From NCBI GenBank assembly GCA_037893225.1, contig JAZGUH010000198.1:1-64000 (forward strand): a DNA stretch of 64,000 bases, written 5' to 3'. Below, in pieces: positions 11,043 to 21,916 of this stretch. Position 1 is the stretch's first letter, and each line of letters begins with the position of its first letter. The position numbers and the translations under genes were made by a program. The notes beneath the pieces were generated by a model. It was not told where the DNA came from, did not search any database, and was given only the letters and a program-made list of their open reading frames with translations. Origin of the DNA: Hippasteria phrygiana. Its lineage: Eukaryota; Echinodermata; Asteroidea; Valvatida; Goniasteridae.

Positions 11043-12035
11043 GGTGGTATTGCGCTTGCGTAATTAGGAGAGTGACTGGTCGCGCGAGTGTTCAGCCAAT
11101 AAAAGGGAACATTCATGAGGGCCGCAGCCTGTCCGGAGACTGGGGGGGGGGGGGGGGGGGTTCGTTAAACACTAAAATAAAACTTCACCTACATCTTGGA
11201 TTTTGCTTAAACCTGCCAAATGCATTACGTTTTGGCGCTACAGTGAACAAAGGGTTAATCCTTTTTTAAGGAGGGGGTGGGGGGGGGGGGGTTCACATCG
11301 CAAGAATTAATACACTGCCATTTCAGTTGTTATCAGATATAAATGTTATCGGAAAATTTGTGCTCGGTGTCTCTTGTGAAATTTTTGAAAATATGTGTTG
11401 ATCTTTGTGTATTCTGGTGCATAAAAAGCCAATTACCGATAAAATCTATATGACAAGGCGGATTATTTGGGTGGGGGAACACTGCCATAGCCGTCCCCTC
11501 CCCCAAAAAATATTGGTGTTCCCTACCCCTGCCCCGTATTAAGTGGTGCAGTGAGTGGTAGGATTTGATTTGGGGGTGGGGGTTTCGAAAAAATATTTAT
11601 TTCACTCAATTTTTTGGAATGAAGTTACCCCGAAAACGACTAGCCCCGGAAAATCATTTTGAAAAGCTCGGTGGGGGTGGGTGGTTGGGTTGGGATCGGG
11701 GTTGGGTTGGGTCTTGTTAGGCCTCTTCTGACGTTGGCGGCGCCATTTACACATGTATTGGTGTATACTACTCGGAAATATGCCCCATACATTTTTTATT
11801 TCGGAGCGGAACTCGTCACCCATGGGCGTCCCCAAGATTGTTTTCTAGAGGGGGAAAAGCACTCGCCAGAAAGCAGCAAAGGGAGAAATAACCGGCCGTG
11901 GAAAAATCGAAAGGGGAGGGGGTGCTGGACATCACTCGACGCTTTGTTCAATACCGCGATAGACCTATTGTAGCCGCATTTTAGGCCTCTTTCAGCAGGT
12001 TTCGAGTGTTTTAAATATACATTCAATTGAGTACA
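11043..12035. repeat. Intergenic block P, left part
   Basis: Block P (about 10.63-13.69 kb) recurs inverted at 28.24-31.08 kb and 61.14-63.98 kb. This part has G homopolymers near 11140 and 11280, GGGTTGGG-like runs near 11680-11720, and no supported gene. Confidence 0.6.
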
Positions 12036-12643
12036 TTAAAGGGACACATTGCCTTCAAATGTCATGAAATTTTGCTGTTTAGAAATGTTCCTTATCTTTT
12101 ATAAGAGTTGTTCATGCAAAAAATCACGTATAATGTGTTGTAATTAGTGAGTAGTGATTACAAAACAAAAAATTTGCCGCTTACCCCTGACATCTGACCC
12201 GCGAAACATAGACATATTTCCAGTACTAAATACCACCGTCTAAATAATGCGCAAAATACGCTGTAAGAGTCTTTAGGCTGGCACCGCAGCCAGTGGCCAT
12301 GTGAACCTATCAGATGATCGCCAGGTACAATTCTCTACCTCGCGACACATATCGCCAGTGCTGCGCGTCGTGCCACAGTACATCAAAATGGATCAACAGA
12401 ACGTACTTCAACCAGATGCGACTGGAAATACGACTGGTGAACATGGTCCGCCATTTTGTGGAGTAAAAAATTTGGTTCTACAAAATGGCGGACCGTTGTT
12501 TGTCACGAAATTAAACAAAAACCACGCAATTTGAAGGGATAGTTATGTGAATCTTTATATTCTACTTTTAAAAAGCTTCCCAACCATATCCATTTCAGTT
12601 TTATAGCCCAAATCGCAAAATCCAAAGCAATGTGTCCCATTAA
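12036..12643. mobile_element. TTAA-flanked MITE, copy 1
   Basis: Terminal inverted repeats AGGGACACATTGC / GCAATGTGTCCC with TTAA at both edges. Exact empty sites with a single TTAA are seen at 29259-29262 and at about 62159-62162 in the inverted sister blocks. An internal inverted repeat around GGTCCGCCATTTTGT (12443-12497) can form a hairpin. No coding. TTAA targets suit Kolobok or piggyBac-type transposases. Confidence 0.85.
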
Positions 12644-12944
12644 ACTTGGCACCAAGTCTTCTTTTTTATATTATTTTCTATTTATTTATTTATTCGCCTT
12701 TTTCGAATTTCCAGTGGGGATAAGGGCTCCCTTGCCCACCCCCCCCCCCCCCCCCCCCGCCACGTCCATGTTGACACCATTGACCGAAAGTACGAGCATT
12801 TCGTCGGTGTGCTATTAAAAAAGATTGACATGTATATTTTTGAAATTACGTTGTCTATCGGCCACCGTAGTGGCAATCCCTTAATATCGCCACAGTCCGA
12901 CTACACTCTTACCACATTAATGAAACCTCTCTTATCTCGTCAGT

Positions 12945-13075
12945 TATTATATGAAACCCCCGCACTTAATTTTTTTTTACTGTACAAAAGAGCACAACAG
13001 GAATTCTATCCCAAATGAAGTCTTAATCCTCAGCAGGAATTCGATTTCAATTTAAGTCTAAATCCTCAATAGGCC
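12945..13075 (-). promoter_or_regulatory. Orphan copy of the cluster promoter (minus strand)
   Basis: On the minus strand it has the two ~36-bp GGATTAAGACTT-type repeats, then GAGCACAACAGG-type sequence on the plus strand, a GCGGGGGTTTCATATA-like TATA context and a pyrimidine run, as in the promoters of B, C, D and F. No exon 1 follows it. It shows promoter duplication without its gene. Confidence 0.5.
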
Positions 13076-13316
13076 TAAGCTTTTCGAAATAATTCACCTT
13101 TCTTCAGAAATCAGATTTCACAGGATCACGTATTATGTTTTACTGTGGTTAGCTTTAGTGTTGCGCAACTGCAAATCTTGATAATGATTCTAGCGCCCTC
13201 TAGCTTTACTTTGTTCAAGTTGCAAACACCTTGCTTAATTCCTGGGATTTCTTACCCAGCTTTAGATCCCAGATCTGTATGTATATTATGCAATGCCCTG
13301 CTGAGAGGCTAATTTT

Positions 13317-13395
13317 GTAGTAATTTATTCATGATGCTGTCTGGCGTGTCGCATATGCGACGACGCCAGATCGCACCATGAATAAATTATACTAC
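13317..13395. repeat. 79-bp hairpin (small palindromic element)
   Basis: Arms GTAGTAATTTATTCATG...CATGAATAAATTATACTAC surround CTGGCGTGTCGCATATGCGACGA-type inner arms, forming a long imperfect hairpin. The same hairpin is at 28517-28594 and 61418-61495. Confidence 0.7.
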
Positions 13396-13424
13396 CCTTT
13401 CCTCAGCTTGCCCAATAAGCCATT

Positions 13425-13995
13425 TGCGAGTTAAATTTGAATAACATCTGGTACACTGACGTGCTAAAAATGCTTGGCACATATTAACTTTGAATTCTCC
13501 AGACCAAAGAGACTGTTACTATATCACGTGATTCGGGGCAAGCCTTATGCTAGCAACCCCCAGCTCCGGAATAGTCTGGTGTCTTTGTGCCATTCTCACC
13601 ATTGTAAACCATGTATTGGTATGGTGCTAAGCGTCTCTTACGTAACTATGCAAAAGCTTGCCCCGAATCATGTGATATAGCAACAGTATACCAAGCGCGA
13701 TATGGGGTAGAGGGGTAACCCCCCTTTTTGTCCCTATACCCCATACACTCTCCAGACTATTGTTACCTAACACATCCCCCCTAGACTTCTAAAAAGAATT
13801 CCTGAGATTCCGGGAACACAATGACCAACACAAAAGAGGGGGGGGGGGGGTTCGCTCTGCCCCATATCGTGCATCATATGAGCAACAGTGTCTTTGGTCT
13901 GGAGAATTCAAAGTTAAAATGTGCCAAGCATTTGGAGCAAGTCAGTGTACCAGATGTTATTCAAATTTAACTCGCAAGACCTATCGCGTTCGAAT
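13425..13995. repeat. Inverted repeat upstream of copy C promoter, with nested insertion
   Basis: The left arm (~13425-13540) and right arm (~13655-13690 plus 13888-13990) share GAATTCTCCAGACCAAAGA and ATCACGTGATTCGGGGCAAG in inverse orientation. The right arm is split by a ~180-bp insertion (13695-13872) that has its own inverted ends, GCGCGATATGGGG / CCCCATATCGTGC. The uninterrupted form is at about 28139-28492 and 61040-61393. Confidence 0.65.
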
Positions 13996-14168
13996 CGCGT
14001 CAACGCAGCTTGTGAATTATTGTCCAATCACATCAATTATACTTTTACGTGGAACGCGCAAAATCTCAGACAAAAAAGATTACCCCACAAAATTCGCATA
14101 GGGGTTGTCTAAGGGGCGTGGTTAACTCGTAAACGGCGATAGGTCAACTCCTGTCTCATTGTCCTTAA

Positions 14169-14287
14169 GGATTAAGACTTCACTTGTGATTGAATTCTTG
14201 TTGAGGATTAAGACTTCACTTGAGACAGAATTCCTGTTGTGTTCTTTTGTACAGTCACAAAATAGGCGCGGGGTTTCATATAAAAAC
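14169..14287 (+). promoter_or_regulatory. Core promoter of copy C
   Basis: Two 35-bp repeats starting GGATTAAGACTTCACTTG at 14169 and 14204, then TTCATATAAAAACAGG with the TATA box at about 14278-14286, again about 60 bp before the start codon. Confidence 0.6.
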
Positions 14288-14343
14288 AGGTCTGGAACTG
14301 AAACCAAGCCTGACAACTTGACAAACTCCTTCAGCTGTTCACG

Positions 14344-17300
14344 ATGAAGTTTTTCCTTGTAGCAACTTTTCTCCTGGTTGCCCGATGCTGCATCGTCGTG
14401 GCTCAAGAAACTTGCCTGAAGAAGGCAGCGGTAGACGCTGCAATGGAGACGCTGCTTGAGCAGTTCAAACATGCGGCGGTGGCGGTCGTCTCGTCGCTGG
14501 ATACTTTTCAGTGCGATGGCTGTGGTAAGTTGAACACTTGGGCAAGAGATTTGACACCAATTCAGGCAAACGGGTCTCGCTCTGAAACGTACCTGGGCTA
14601 TTTCTCAAATTCTGGCTTGGCGCCTTGTTTCCAGCTATTCTCTAGCTACATTGCCAATCTGAAGCCTTTAATAGAGAAATTTTGCCTTGGGGCGGCCCAG
14701 TCAAATTGTATATACATGCACTTTGTATATACATTTAGAATGGACCCCAGATTTAGCCCCATATAGGACCTACAATTAGAAGCGGACAAGGTTTGAGAAA
14801 TGGCGTTTGCCTTGCATATACCTTGTCAGTGAAACTAGAGCGAAATGTTTGCGGATATACCACGTGGTGTAAATAACTAGGAAATGAGGAGTGATTTTGG
14901 GAGGAAACGGAGGTAAAAACTTGACGTTTCAGTCCATATGGTCCGACCGTCTTCGGGGGTTTCGCACCTAGTACATTAAAGGAAACATGATTTAGGATTT
15001 ATATTGCATTATTCCTGCTTAAAACAATAAAGTATTATCTTGACAATGATATTTTGTGTCCAGAGACAAGTATTTACCAGATTAAATATGAGAAAACAAT
15101 TTTTGAAAATGTTTGTCCAAGCTACTCCGCCCCCTGAGTGGGACCCTCATTAACATAAGTGTGTGACGTAGATCGAGGCACATTACCCATTCATCACGGG
15201 TATGCATTGTGTGTACATTGTACGGCGAAAATTCTTCGTCCAAAATCTAAGCAAAATAGTGTTTTTCGGCCATGCCGACAAGGTGTGTGGCTGCTCGGTG
15301 CAGCAAAACAACGACGGATGGAGTTAAGCCTTCCATTTATTTCCAACTGATGCGAAATATCGGAGAATTTGGACGGCGAAAGTGAAGGTGACCAGAGCAA
15401 AGTGGTCCGGCCCCAGCAGCTTTTCAGCGTTATGTAGCGACCACTTTGAGCCGTGGTGTTTCGATACTGGTATTTTCAAATCCTTTGGGATGACCATTAA
15501 AAATATGCTCAAGTCCACTGCCATCCCAACAAAGTTCCCAGATGTGAGTAAGATATAGGCGAAAGCAGTTAAACGGCCCATTCCCCGAGGTGCCTTCGCT
15601 AAAAGGGAGAAAATCGGGGTAAGTTCGATGTTAGTTGTTGTTGCAACTTACGAAATTGCACGTGTAGACCTAGTGTGTGTGTGTATACGGGCCGGGTCCA
15701 GACTATCGAGTCGATCCATGAATTTCGGTGCCTCGGTCTACGTCACGAACAGCGCCCTCAATTTGAGTCTCAACAAATTTCAAAAAGGGGGGGGGGGTCA
15801 ATTTTTGAGAGGCAAATAATCACTAAAACTTCACTTGAATCTGTTTGGCTTTTAATAAACATTTAATACATATAAATGAATATATTTATGAAATATAATG
15901 TGATCCGGTCAATTTGAGAAGCATGTTTCCTTTAACGAAAATTCATTTTGTGTACTTGAAATCAATTTTCATCCAACGAAACCTTTTCTGGAATGTGTAA
16001 AAGAAATTCCCACACTGGACGGTTTCCATTTTGTTTCTCTCGAAATTCAGGCCGTTTGAAGTTGGGTACACAACCCAACCCAACTCAACAAAATGAGTTG
16101 AGTCGCTCGAATCACTTTAGAGTTGCAAGTATTAAAATGGGGGGGGGGGGGTTTATCGGAACATTGCACGTGGAGGATTGTTAATTTCTCGATCCATAAT
16201 TTCATAGAAATCTTACGAAATGTAAACAAACTCCACCCCATTTTTATTCTGTTTTGTACAGGTGTTACTTGTACCGAGGGGTATCCTCTTGGTATGGAGG
16301 ATGGAACCATCTCGGATGAACGCATCACGGCCTCTTCCTCTTACAGTCCAAAACATCATGCACCGTCCAGAGCACGGTTGAATATCCAGGGTATGTGACT
16401 CTTTATCAGGGGCGTGGCTAGACAGGGAAGGGCGGCGTCAGCACAAAAATTACCAAAGGAGTGTCAGCAATGGCGCACAAGGGATTGTTTAGGGGTGGGG
16501 TGTCGCAATATCTTATATTCAGCAATATGTCAATCACGTCCGCATATGCATGGGGAAGTTGAGCCGCGACTAACTAGTACACGTAAACACCACCTATATG
16601 GTTGACGTGTAGCACCCATTCATATCTAACACGAAGTCTTCTGATTGGTTTGGACAGGTTATGCGTCTGGTTGGTCGGCAAAGGCCGATGACGTCAGTCC
16701 GTGGATACAGGTCGACTTCACCACCCGGATCGCTATCACTGGTCTGATCACTCAAGGCCGCGCGGATTCCAACAACCAATGGGTAACCGAGTACCGGGTG
16801 AAGTACAGCGTTGACGGTTCGTCTTTGAATTTCGTCAAAGATCAAAACAGGATGACTATAGAGGTCAGTCAGGCAATTTAAAATCATTCTATATTTCATT
16901 AACCGTAACAGTACCACATGAATAGCGCGTTCGATTACTTTCCCCGAGCTTACTTGCGCTGGCGCGACATCGTTCGATTTGTTTGACGTCGTCATTCGTG
17001 CTTACTCGCGCCAGGCCCAAGTGTGCGACCCGCTGAGCCGGTTACTTTGGGAAGTATCCCACAGTGCACTGCAACATCTGCAGTACCAGTGGCGTAGCCA
17101 AGGGGGTAGGGGGGACCCCCCCCCCCCCCCCTGGGAAAATTGGGATTTTCGCCATCTGTAGTGTGTAGATATGCGTTACTATAGCGTGGACCTGTTAAAC
17201 AAAGTCGAATTCACCCCCCTTGAAAATAGCCATCTCCCCCCCCCCCCCCCCCCCCCCCCGTTTACCCCCTCTAGGAAGAGCCTGGCTACGCCACTGCAGT

Positions 17301-18277
17301 TACTACAACGCACTCGGCGTTTTTCTCAACACGTGCTACTTGTGCACGCCGGCCGAACTTGGGGATCACAAAAAAGACATCATCCATCAAAACTAGGGCA
17401 AGCATCGTCAGCTTTCTTCGTCTTCTAAAAAATCCATGATTTCGATCGCACATCATGTTTCTGCGTGCACCATATAGACGAAGAAAATCGTAGACCAGGG
17501 GCGGATCTAGGTTTTAACTAAGGGGGGTGTTTACCTGAGGTGATTGGCCTACACACCCCAGCGTGCCGAATTTTCGACACCCGACACTTATTTTTTTGTT
17601 TCGCCCAAGTGGGGGGGGGGGGGGGTTAAACCCCCAAAACCCCCCGTAGATCCGCCACTGTAGACTGGTGCCTCCATGCACCGGGCAGGATGACCTGTCC
17701 GTTGTCTTTTAGATACATGTACCTGCAAACGTCGGCGTTGTAACGTCCCACATTGCACAGCGTTATGTTATCGCATGCTGAGCAGTTTTGCAAAGTTGTA
17801 TCGTTTGTATATTTCGGTCAAATCTTGACCATAATAGCATGGAATAAATGGTATTACTCAATTCAGCAATATTAAAGGATTGTTAGGGGGCCTACATACT
17901 TTTAAAATCTTTTCCTATTTTATTAGTTTGGAATTTTGGTTCAAAATAGAAGCATCGTAAATACGACGGTACTTGGCAAGAAAACCACTCCGATGGCCCA
18001 TTTATTCTCAAATTGAAATAGATTTCAACATATATCGCATCATTGCTTTAAAGCTGGCATACTCGTACCCCTTCGTCAACGTCACAACTAACGTAGGTTT
18101 CCAAATGTGTAAATGTTTGTATGTTTCATTTTCTCCCAGTTCATGGGTAACGCTGACAAGGACACACACGTGACCACCACGTTTGCCACGCCCCTGCACG
18201 CCAGGTTTCTCCGCATCATGCCGACTAAATGGCATACGTTCTGTAGTATGAGATTCGAGGTGCTTGGATGTCGTTAG
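14344..18277 (+). CDS. Secreted single-domain F5/8-type-C protein, copy C
   Basis: Exons 14344-14524, 16262-16390, 16658-16863 and 18140-18277 (TAG), with the same phases and splice contexts as copy B; 217 residues. The signal peptide begins MKFFLVATFLLVARCC. The F5/8C domain keeps both clasp cysteines and PWIQVDF. Differences from B: CTEGYPLGMEDG in exon 2, YSVDGSS, QNRMTIE at the end of exon 3, and FMGNAD at the start of exon 4. There are no internal stops. Intron 1 (1.7 kb) is enlarged by a Kolobok-like element carrying a THAP relic. Intron 3 carries the CAGTGGCG MITE and a second, private MITE. The gene is convergent with copy D across a giant palindrome. Confidence 0.85.
14980..15931 (+). 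mobile_element. Kolobok-like TTAA element in intron 1 of copy C
   Basis: A 952-bp insertion with ends AGGAAACATG / CATGTTTCCT and TTAA on both sides (14976-14979 and 15932-15935). Copies B and E lack it at the matching position (after the CGTCTTCGGGGGTTTCGCA sequence). It contains a THAP-domain exon. TTAA targets plus a THAP domain are the known combination of the Kolobok superfamily, so this looks like a shortened, defective member. Confidence 0.7.
15272..15618 (+). pseudogene. THAP zinc-finger domain exon, frameshifted
   Basis: It starts MPTRCVAARCSKTTTDG, giving the first Cys pair (C-x4-C). After a frame change near 15325-15335 it continues FHLFPTDAKYRRIWTAKVKV, W in AKWSGPS, CSDHF (the C-x2-H pair) and ends AIPTKFPD, matching the THAP C2CH order and its closing AVPTIF-like motif. 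A GT donor-like GTGAGT follows at about 15544. If read through, one in-frame TAG at 15556-15558 is followed by a basic KRPIPRGAFAKREK stretch before GTAAGT. The frame change and stop make it non-functional unless they are assembly errors. It probably derives from a Kolobok transposase. Confidence 0.7.
17087..17296. mobile_element. hAT-like MITE in intron 3 of copy C
   Basis: CAGTGGCGTAGCCA / TGGCTACGCCACTG ends, at the same position as in A, B, D and F. Its poly-C lengths differ from the other copies. Confidence 0.65.
17496..17660. mobile_element. Private 165-bp MITE in intron 3 of copy C
   Basis: Ends CAGGGGCGGATCTAGG and GTAGATCCGCCACTG. TAGAC is repeated at 17491-17495 and 17661-17665. 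The empty site is plain in B, where GAAAATCGTAGACTGGTGCC runs through. Only C carries it. Confidence 0.75.
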
Positions 18278-21245
18278 ACATACCAACTGGAACTTTGGTG
18301 TATTTTCGAATGAGACGAGCATTGATCATTCAGAGACGTTGAAAAAACAGTTTTAGAGCGTAGTACACACACTAAATTGTTTCGGCATTTCAATAGATTC
18401 AGCAGTAAAAACTGTCTCAATTCGGACAGTTTTCAGACTGGCGCGACATTGTGTCACTTTCTCGGCAGATAAGGGCTCTGTAACATCACTTTTGGGGCAA
18501 ACAAGTAGACTGTTATTGAGGTATATACCGTGGCTTGGTTCAAAAATAACTTTGTTTACAATTTGTTTTACGAGGAAAGGTCACAATCTATAAGAACATA
18601 CGATCGCCATTGATTGGCGTCGTCGCATCACCCTCATTGATGTAATGCTTTTGACTGATTTGGTATGCACTTAAGGTATGGCCCGATTGTGACATTTTAG
18701 TTGAGATATATAAGATTTTTTTTTATCGAAAACCGTTTTAATGACTATGGGTTCCAGCCCATTTAATTTTCACACTTGCTTCATTTGGCTTGGGTCCCTT
18801 GCTACGTCTTTAAATTACCCAAAAAATGCTTACGGTGTTTTCACTTATGATTTCACAAATTAGACGATTCATTATTCCAGTGTACATTGCTTTCATTCAC
18901 CTTTTTAATATGTATTTACTTTATTACTGTATCGCCTGGTGTACTTGCTTGGAGGAGCCCTTATTTGCATGCATAATTAAAGGCGTCGCTCTTTACAATC
19001 GCAAACTTTCTCGCACTTGTTGATTATCCAATGTGTTTACGGTGTTTCCATTGAATGTTTGATTAGTTACACTACAAACACTCTTGTTAAACTCTATACA
19101 TGTATGTAATTACGAGGATGCGACCTGCCATACGTGATCAAATTTACCGGAAATCGCTTCGTCAAATTTGGAAACCGCCAGCATTGTGAAAGTTGCAGTT
19201 GCACACCCAGGGACGGAGATAGGATGGGTTCAGTCTCCCCAAGTTATATTTTTTAAGGCTTGTAGTTGATCAGCTTGCATGGATATATTAATGCCAACTA
19301 GTATCATAAATGTTGGATAAAATGGCGCTTACAACGCCCCCCCCCCCCCCCCCCCCCCCTATCCCGCCATATACATTTTCCGGGTGCAAGATTTTTTTCG
19401 GGCTGCTTTCTTTGAAATATTCCTGAAATCGTATCAATTGAAATCAAATGGCCATGTAAATAGTAGTTGAAACTAAAGAAATAACTTTTACGTGAATTTA
19501 CTGGCAGTTTGGACACCAATATCATCCCGTAAAAACACGATGCAAGCTGTTATCTAACGACTCGGGAACGCTTATTTTACATTACTGTCATTGCAATTCC
19601 CGTAAAAGGACGGTGTATAAAACCAATTCACTGGAAGCTTAGTGTAATTACACATTTACAGAAATGAAAGACATAGGAACCAGACTAAATGGAAGTATTA
19701 TTATACATAACTATCCCTTTCAGTACCATGACGTATTTTTGTTACTGCATGCCTTGGTTACCACACTCGTGTACATGACTTGACCACATACTTCTTGCCA
19801 AGTTTTAGTGTATAGCGCTCTCACAACAATGTCAATGCGGACCACAATCAAAACTACTCGAGTAAATGCTTATCACTGACTGAAACTTCTCAAAGCGTAC
19901 TGTTTACAAATCATGCGCGTTTGTTTCCTTTTCGTTCTAGTACGGCATACGACACAGTTGTGTTTTGCCAGCGACATTTGGGGCCGTCCTGGCGACGCCC
20001 ATAGTACTAACAAAGCATTCTTTTGGCGAAATTCAAATTCTGTCACAGCAAATGTTACGTTTCCGTCTTCTTTTGGTCAGACCGTAATTTTTGCAAAATG
20101 TGCCAGTATCACAAGGCACCAACAGAGGGCGCTGTCCATTCATTTATGTCAACCGAGATGATGTGGGTATATTACTCTGTGCCCTCTGGTATACATTAGC
20201 AATACTTTCTTAGAATTAGACAACTAAGTAAAAAGGGTTTGAGGTATCGCCATGTGAGATTGATCTCTTTTGAGTTGTGGTTCTGAGAAGAACCGGTTTG
20301 TTTTAACTCGATATTTTGAACAGCATGCTCTGTTCGTCATCAGGAGACTACCGGACATTTGCGGTGCAAACCCCGTTTACTTTGTTCATATCCACCATGC
20401 AAACCTTCAAGTCCCATTTAAATTAGACAGCTATTGCCATTGTGCTTATAAGTAGACGTGATAAAAAAAATGTTTATTTATTACATGGAAGAAGCATTCA
20501 AGTCATATTAATGTAACATGCGTTAATATAGGGTTTTGGTTGATGTAAAAAACAAACCGTTTCATTTCAGTAGGCCCTATATAATTTAAGGAAATGATAT
20601 ATAAATAATAAAGTGATTAACTGTCAAATGAAATTAATTGTCTCAAAATTTCCCCTTCCCGATTCCGTATTTTGAGCGTGAAATTCACTCTCAGCAACTA
20701 TAAAAAATACTTTAGCACGCCGAGCAGCTTCCCTTTTCCCAAAATAATCTATGAAAAATGCAGGACACGGTGGGGAAATACCTTCCAGTCTCAATATACT
20801 GCATGGTTTGAATCGATTTGTTGAACCCCACTGTCGCCGAAAGCCACTCTAACAAAAAGTGGGCAGCCATCTTGGAAAATACTGCCTTAGAGGAGAATAA
20901 AAAAAGAACAAAAAAGAACGCCTCCTCTATTGCCCTTATTGCCAAGATATGACAACAACCAGGATTGTTTCTTAATTTTGCACTTTTGCCTGATTGCTTG
21001 AAAGTTGAAACCAGTGACAACTTGAACGGTTGTTCCTTGATTTCGATCGCGTAAAGTGTTTCCACTTTCGGAATTTTAGAGAGAAAAATCACTCCCACAA
21101 AAGAAGCTCTTCCAAATGATTTTACCACACAGTCCCTGCAACCTGGGCGCTCCTTCTTCAAGCTTCCATCTAGGTAGTGTGGTTCCTTGACCTGAAGATT
21201 CCCCGACAACTATTAATATTCTTTTTCAAAGTGAACGAAGAAAAC

Positions 21246-21293
21246 TGGCAGGAGTGGGATTCGAACCTGCGACCTCCGGAATACCGTACCGGC
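21246..21293 (-). repeat. Truncated tRNA-like sequence (left arm)
   Basis: On the minus strand it ends with a GGTTCGAATCC B box and a CTCCTGCCA 3' end, with an anticodon-arm-like CCGGTACGGTATTCCGG. The A-box half is missing. It is a relic, not a tRNA gene. Confidence 0.5.
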
Positions 21294-21459
21294 GGCGAGA
21301 TTGTTTTCGTACCACGTAATTATTCGCTATGGCAGTACGTTTGCATGGTTTTTGTATGCTATTGTATGCTATTGAAGCTACCAATAGAGGGCGATAGATA
21401 GTGACGTCATTCAGACAACGACCTTAAGGTTGCAGTAAACTAATTCGTTCGAGCTGCTG

Positions 21460-21533
21460 TTGTGGCTAAATTAGTAGAGCTTAAGGCTTTGGATCACGAT
21501 TCACGAGGCTTGGGTTCGAATCCTATTTTGGGT
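21460..21533 (+). repeat. Central tRNA-like sequence in palindrome spacer
   Basis: A-box-like TGGCTAAATTAGTAGAGC and a perfect B box GGTTCGAATCC about 35 bp later. The acceptor stem does not pair convincingly, so I read it as a tRNA-derived relic. A near-identical copy lies at about 43038-43111. Confidence 0.4.
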
Positions 21534-21843
21534 TTGTTTTTCCTTTTCTATAATTTGTGGCATGGAGGATTTTATTTCAAGGGAAAACAAATCTAAGAAC
21601 CTATCTTGCAGCTCACATAGCCAAGTACAGAAAAATACCGGTACTCATGCGAATAGGTACGTAGACTTGAAATCAAGTCGTTAGACACTGTCGTCTTTGT
21701 CCGCAGGCGCCACCGCAATGAACCAGCGCTGAGCCATTAAAATTGGGTGTGATCCCTGGCTATACGGCAATCTGGGTTTATGACTTCTGACTAGCGCCCA
21801 CCCGAACAAAGATACTGACAATTTGGGAGACCGCCAACATAGG

Positions 21844-21916
21844 GGCAAGCTATCTCAGTTGGTAGAGCGCCGGTACGGTATTCCGGCGGTCGCAGGTTCG
21901 AATCCCGCTCCTGCCA
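21844..21916 (+). repeat. tRNA-like sequence with A and B boxes (right arm)
   Basis: GGGCAAGC, then CTCAGTTGGTAGAGCGC (A box), an anticodon arm CCGGTACGGTATTCCGG, and GGTTCGAATCC (B box), ending CTCCTGCCA. The layout is tRNA-like, but the acceptor stem has at least two mismatches, the T stem has one, and position 33 is C rather than T. It is a pseudo-tRNA or the head of a tRNA-derived SINE rather than a working gene. Confidence 0.5.

Noticed and set aside
20712..21209. 165-codon open frame on the minus strand, among the longest in the window
   Set aside because: It lies within a palindrome arm, is disrupted in the matching arm copies (22000-22450, 42279-42800, 43500-44040), has no recognisable domain and ends in repeat sequence. 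Chance or relic.
21844..21916. Functional tRNA gene
   Set aside because: Acceptor and T-stem mismatches and a C at position 33 argue against it; kept only as tRNA-like repeat.
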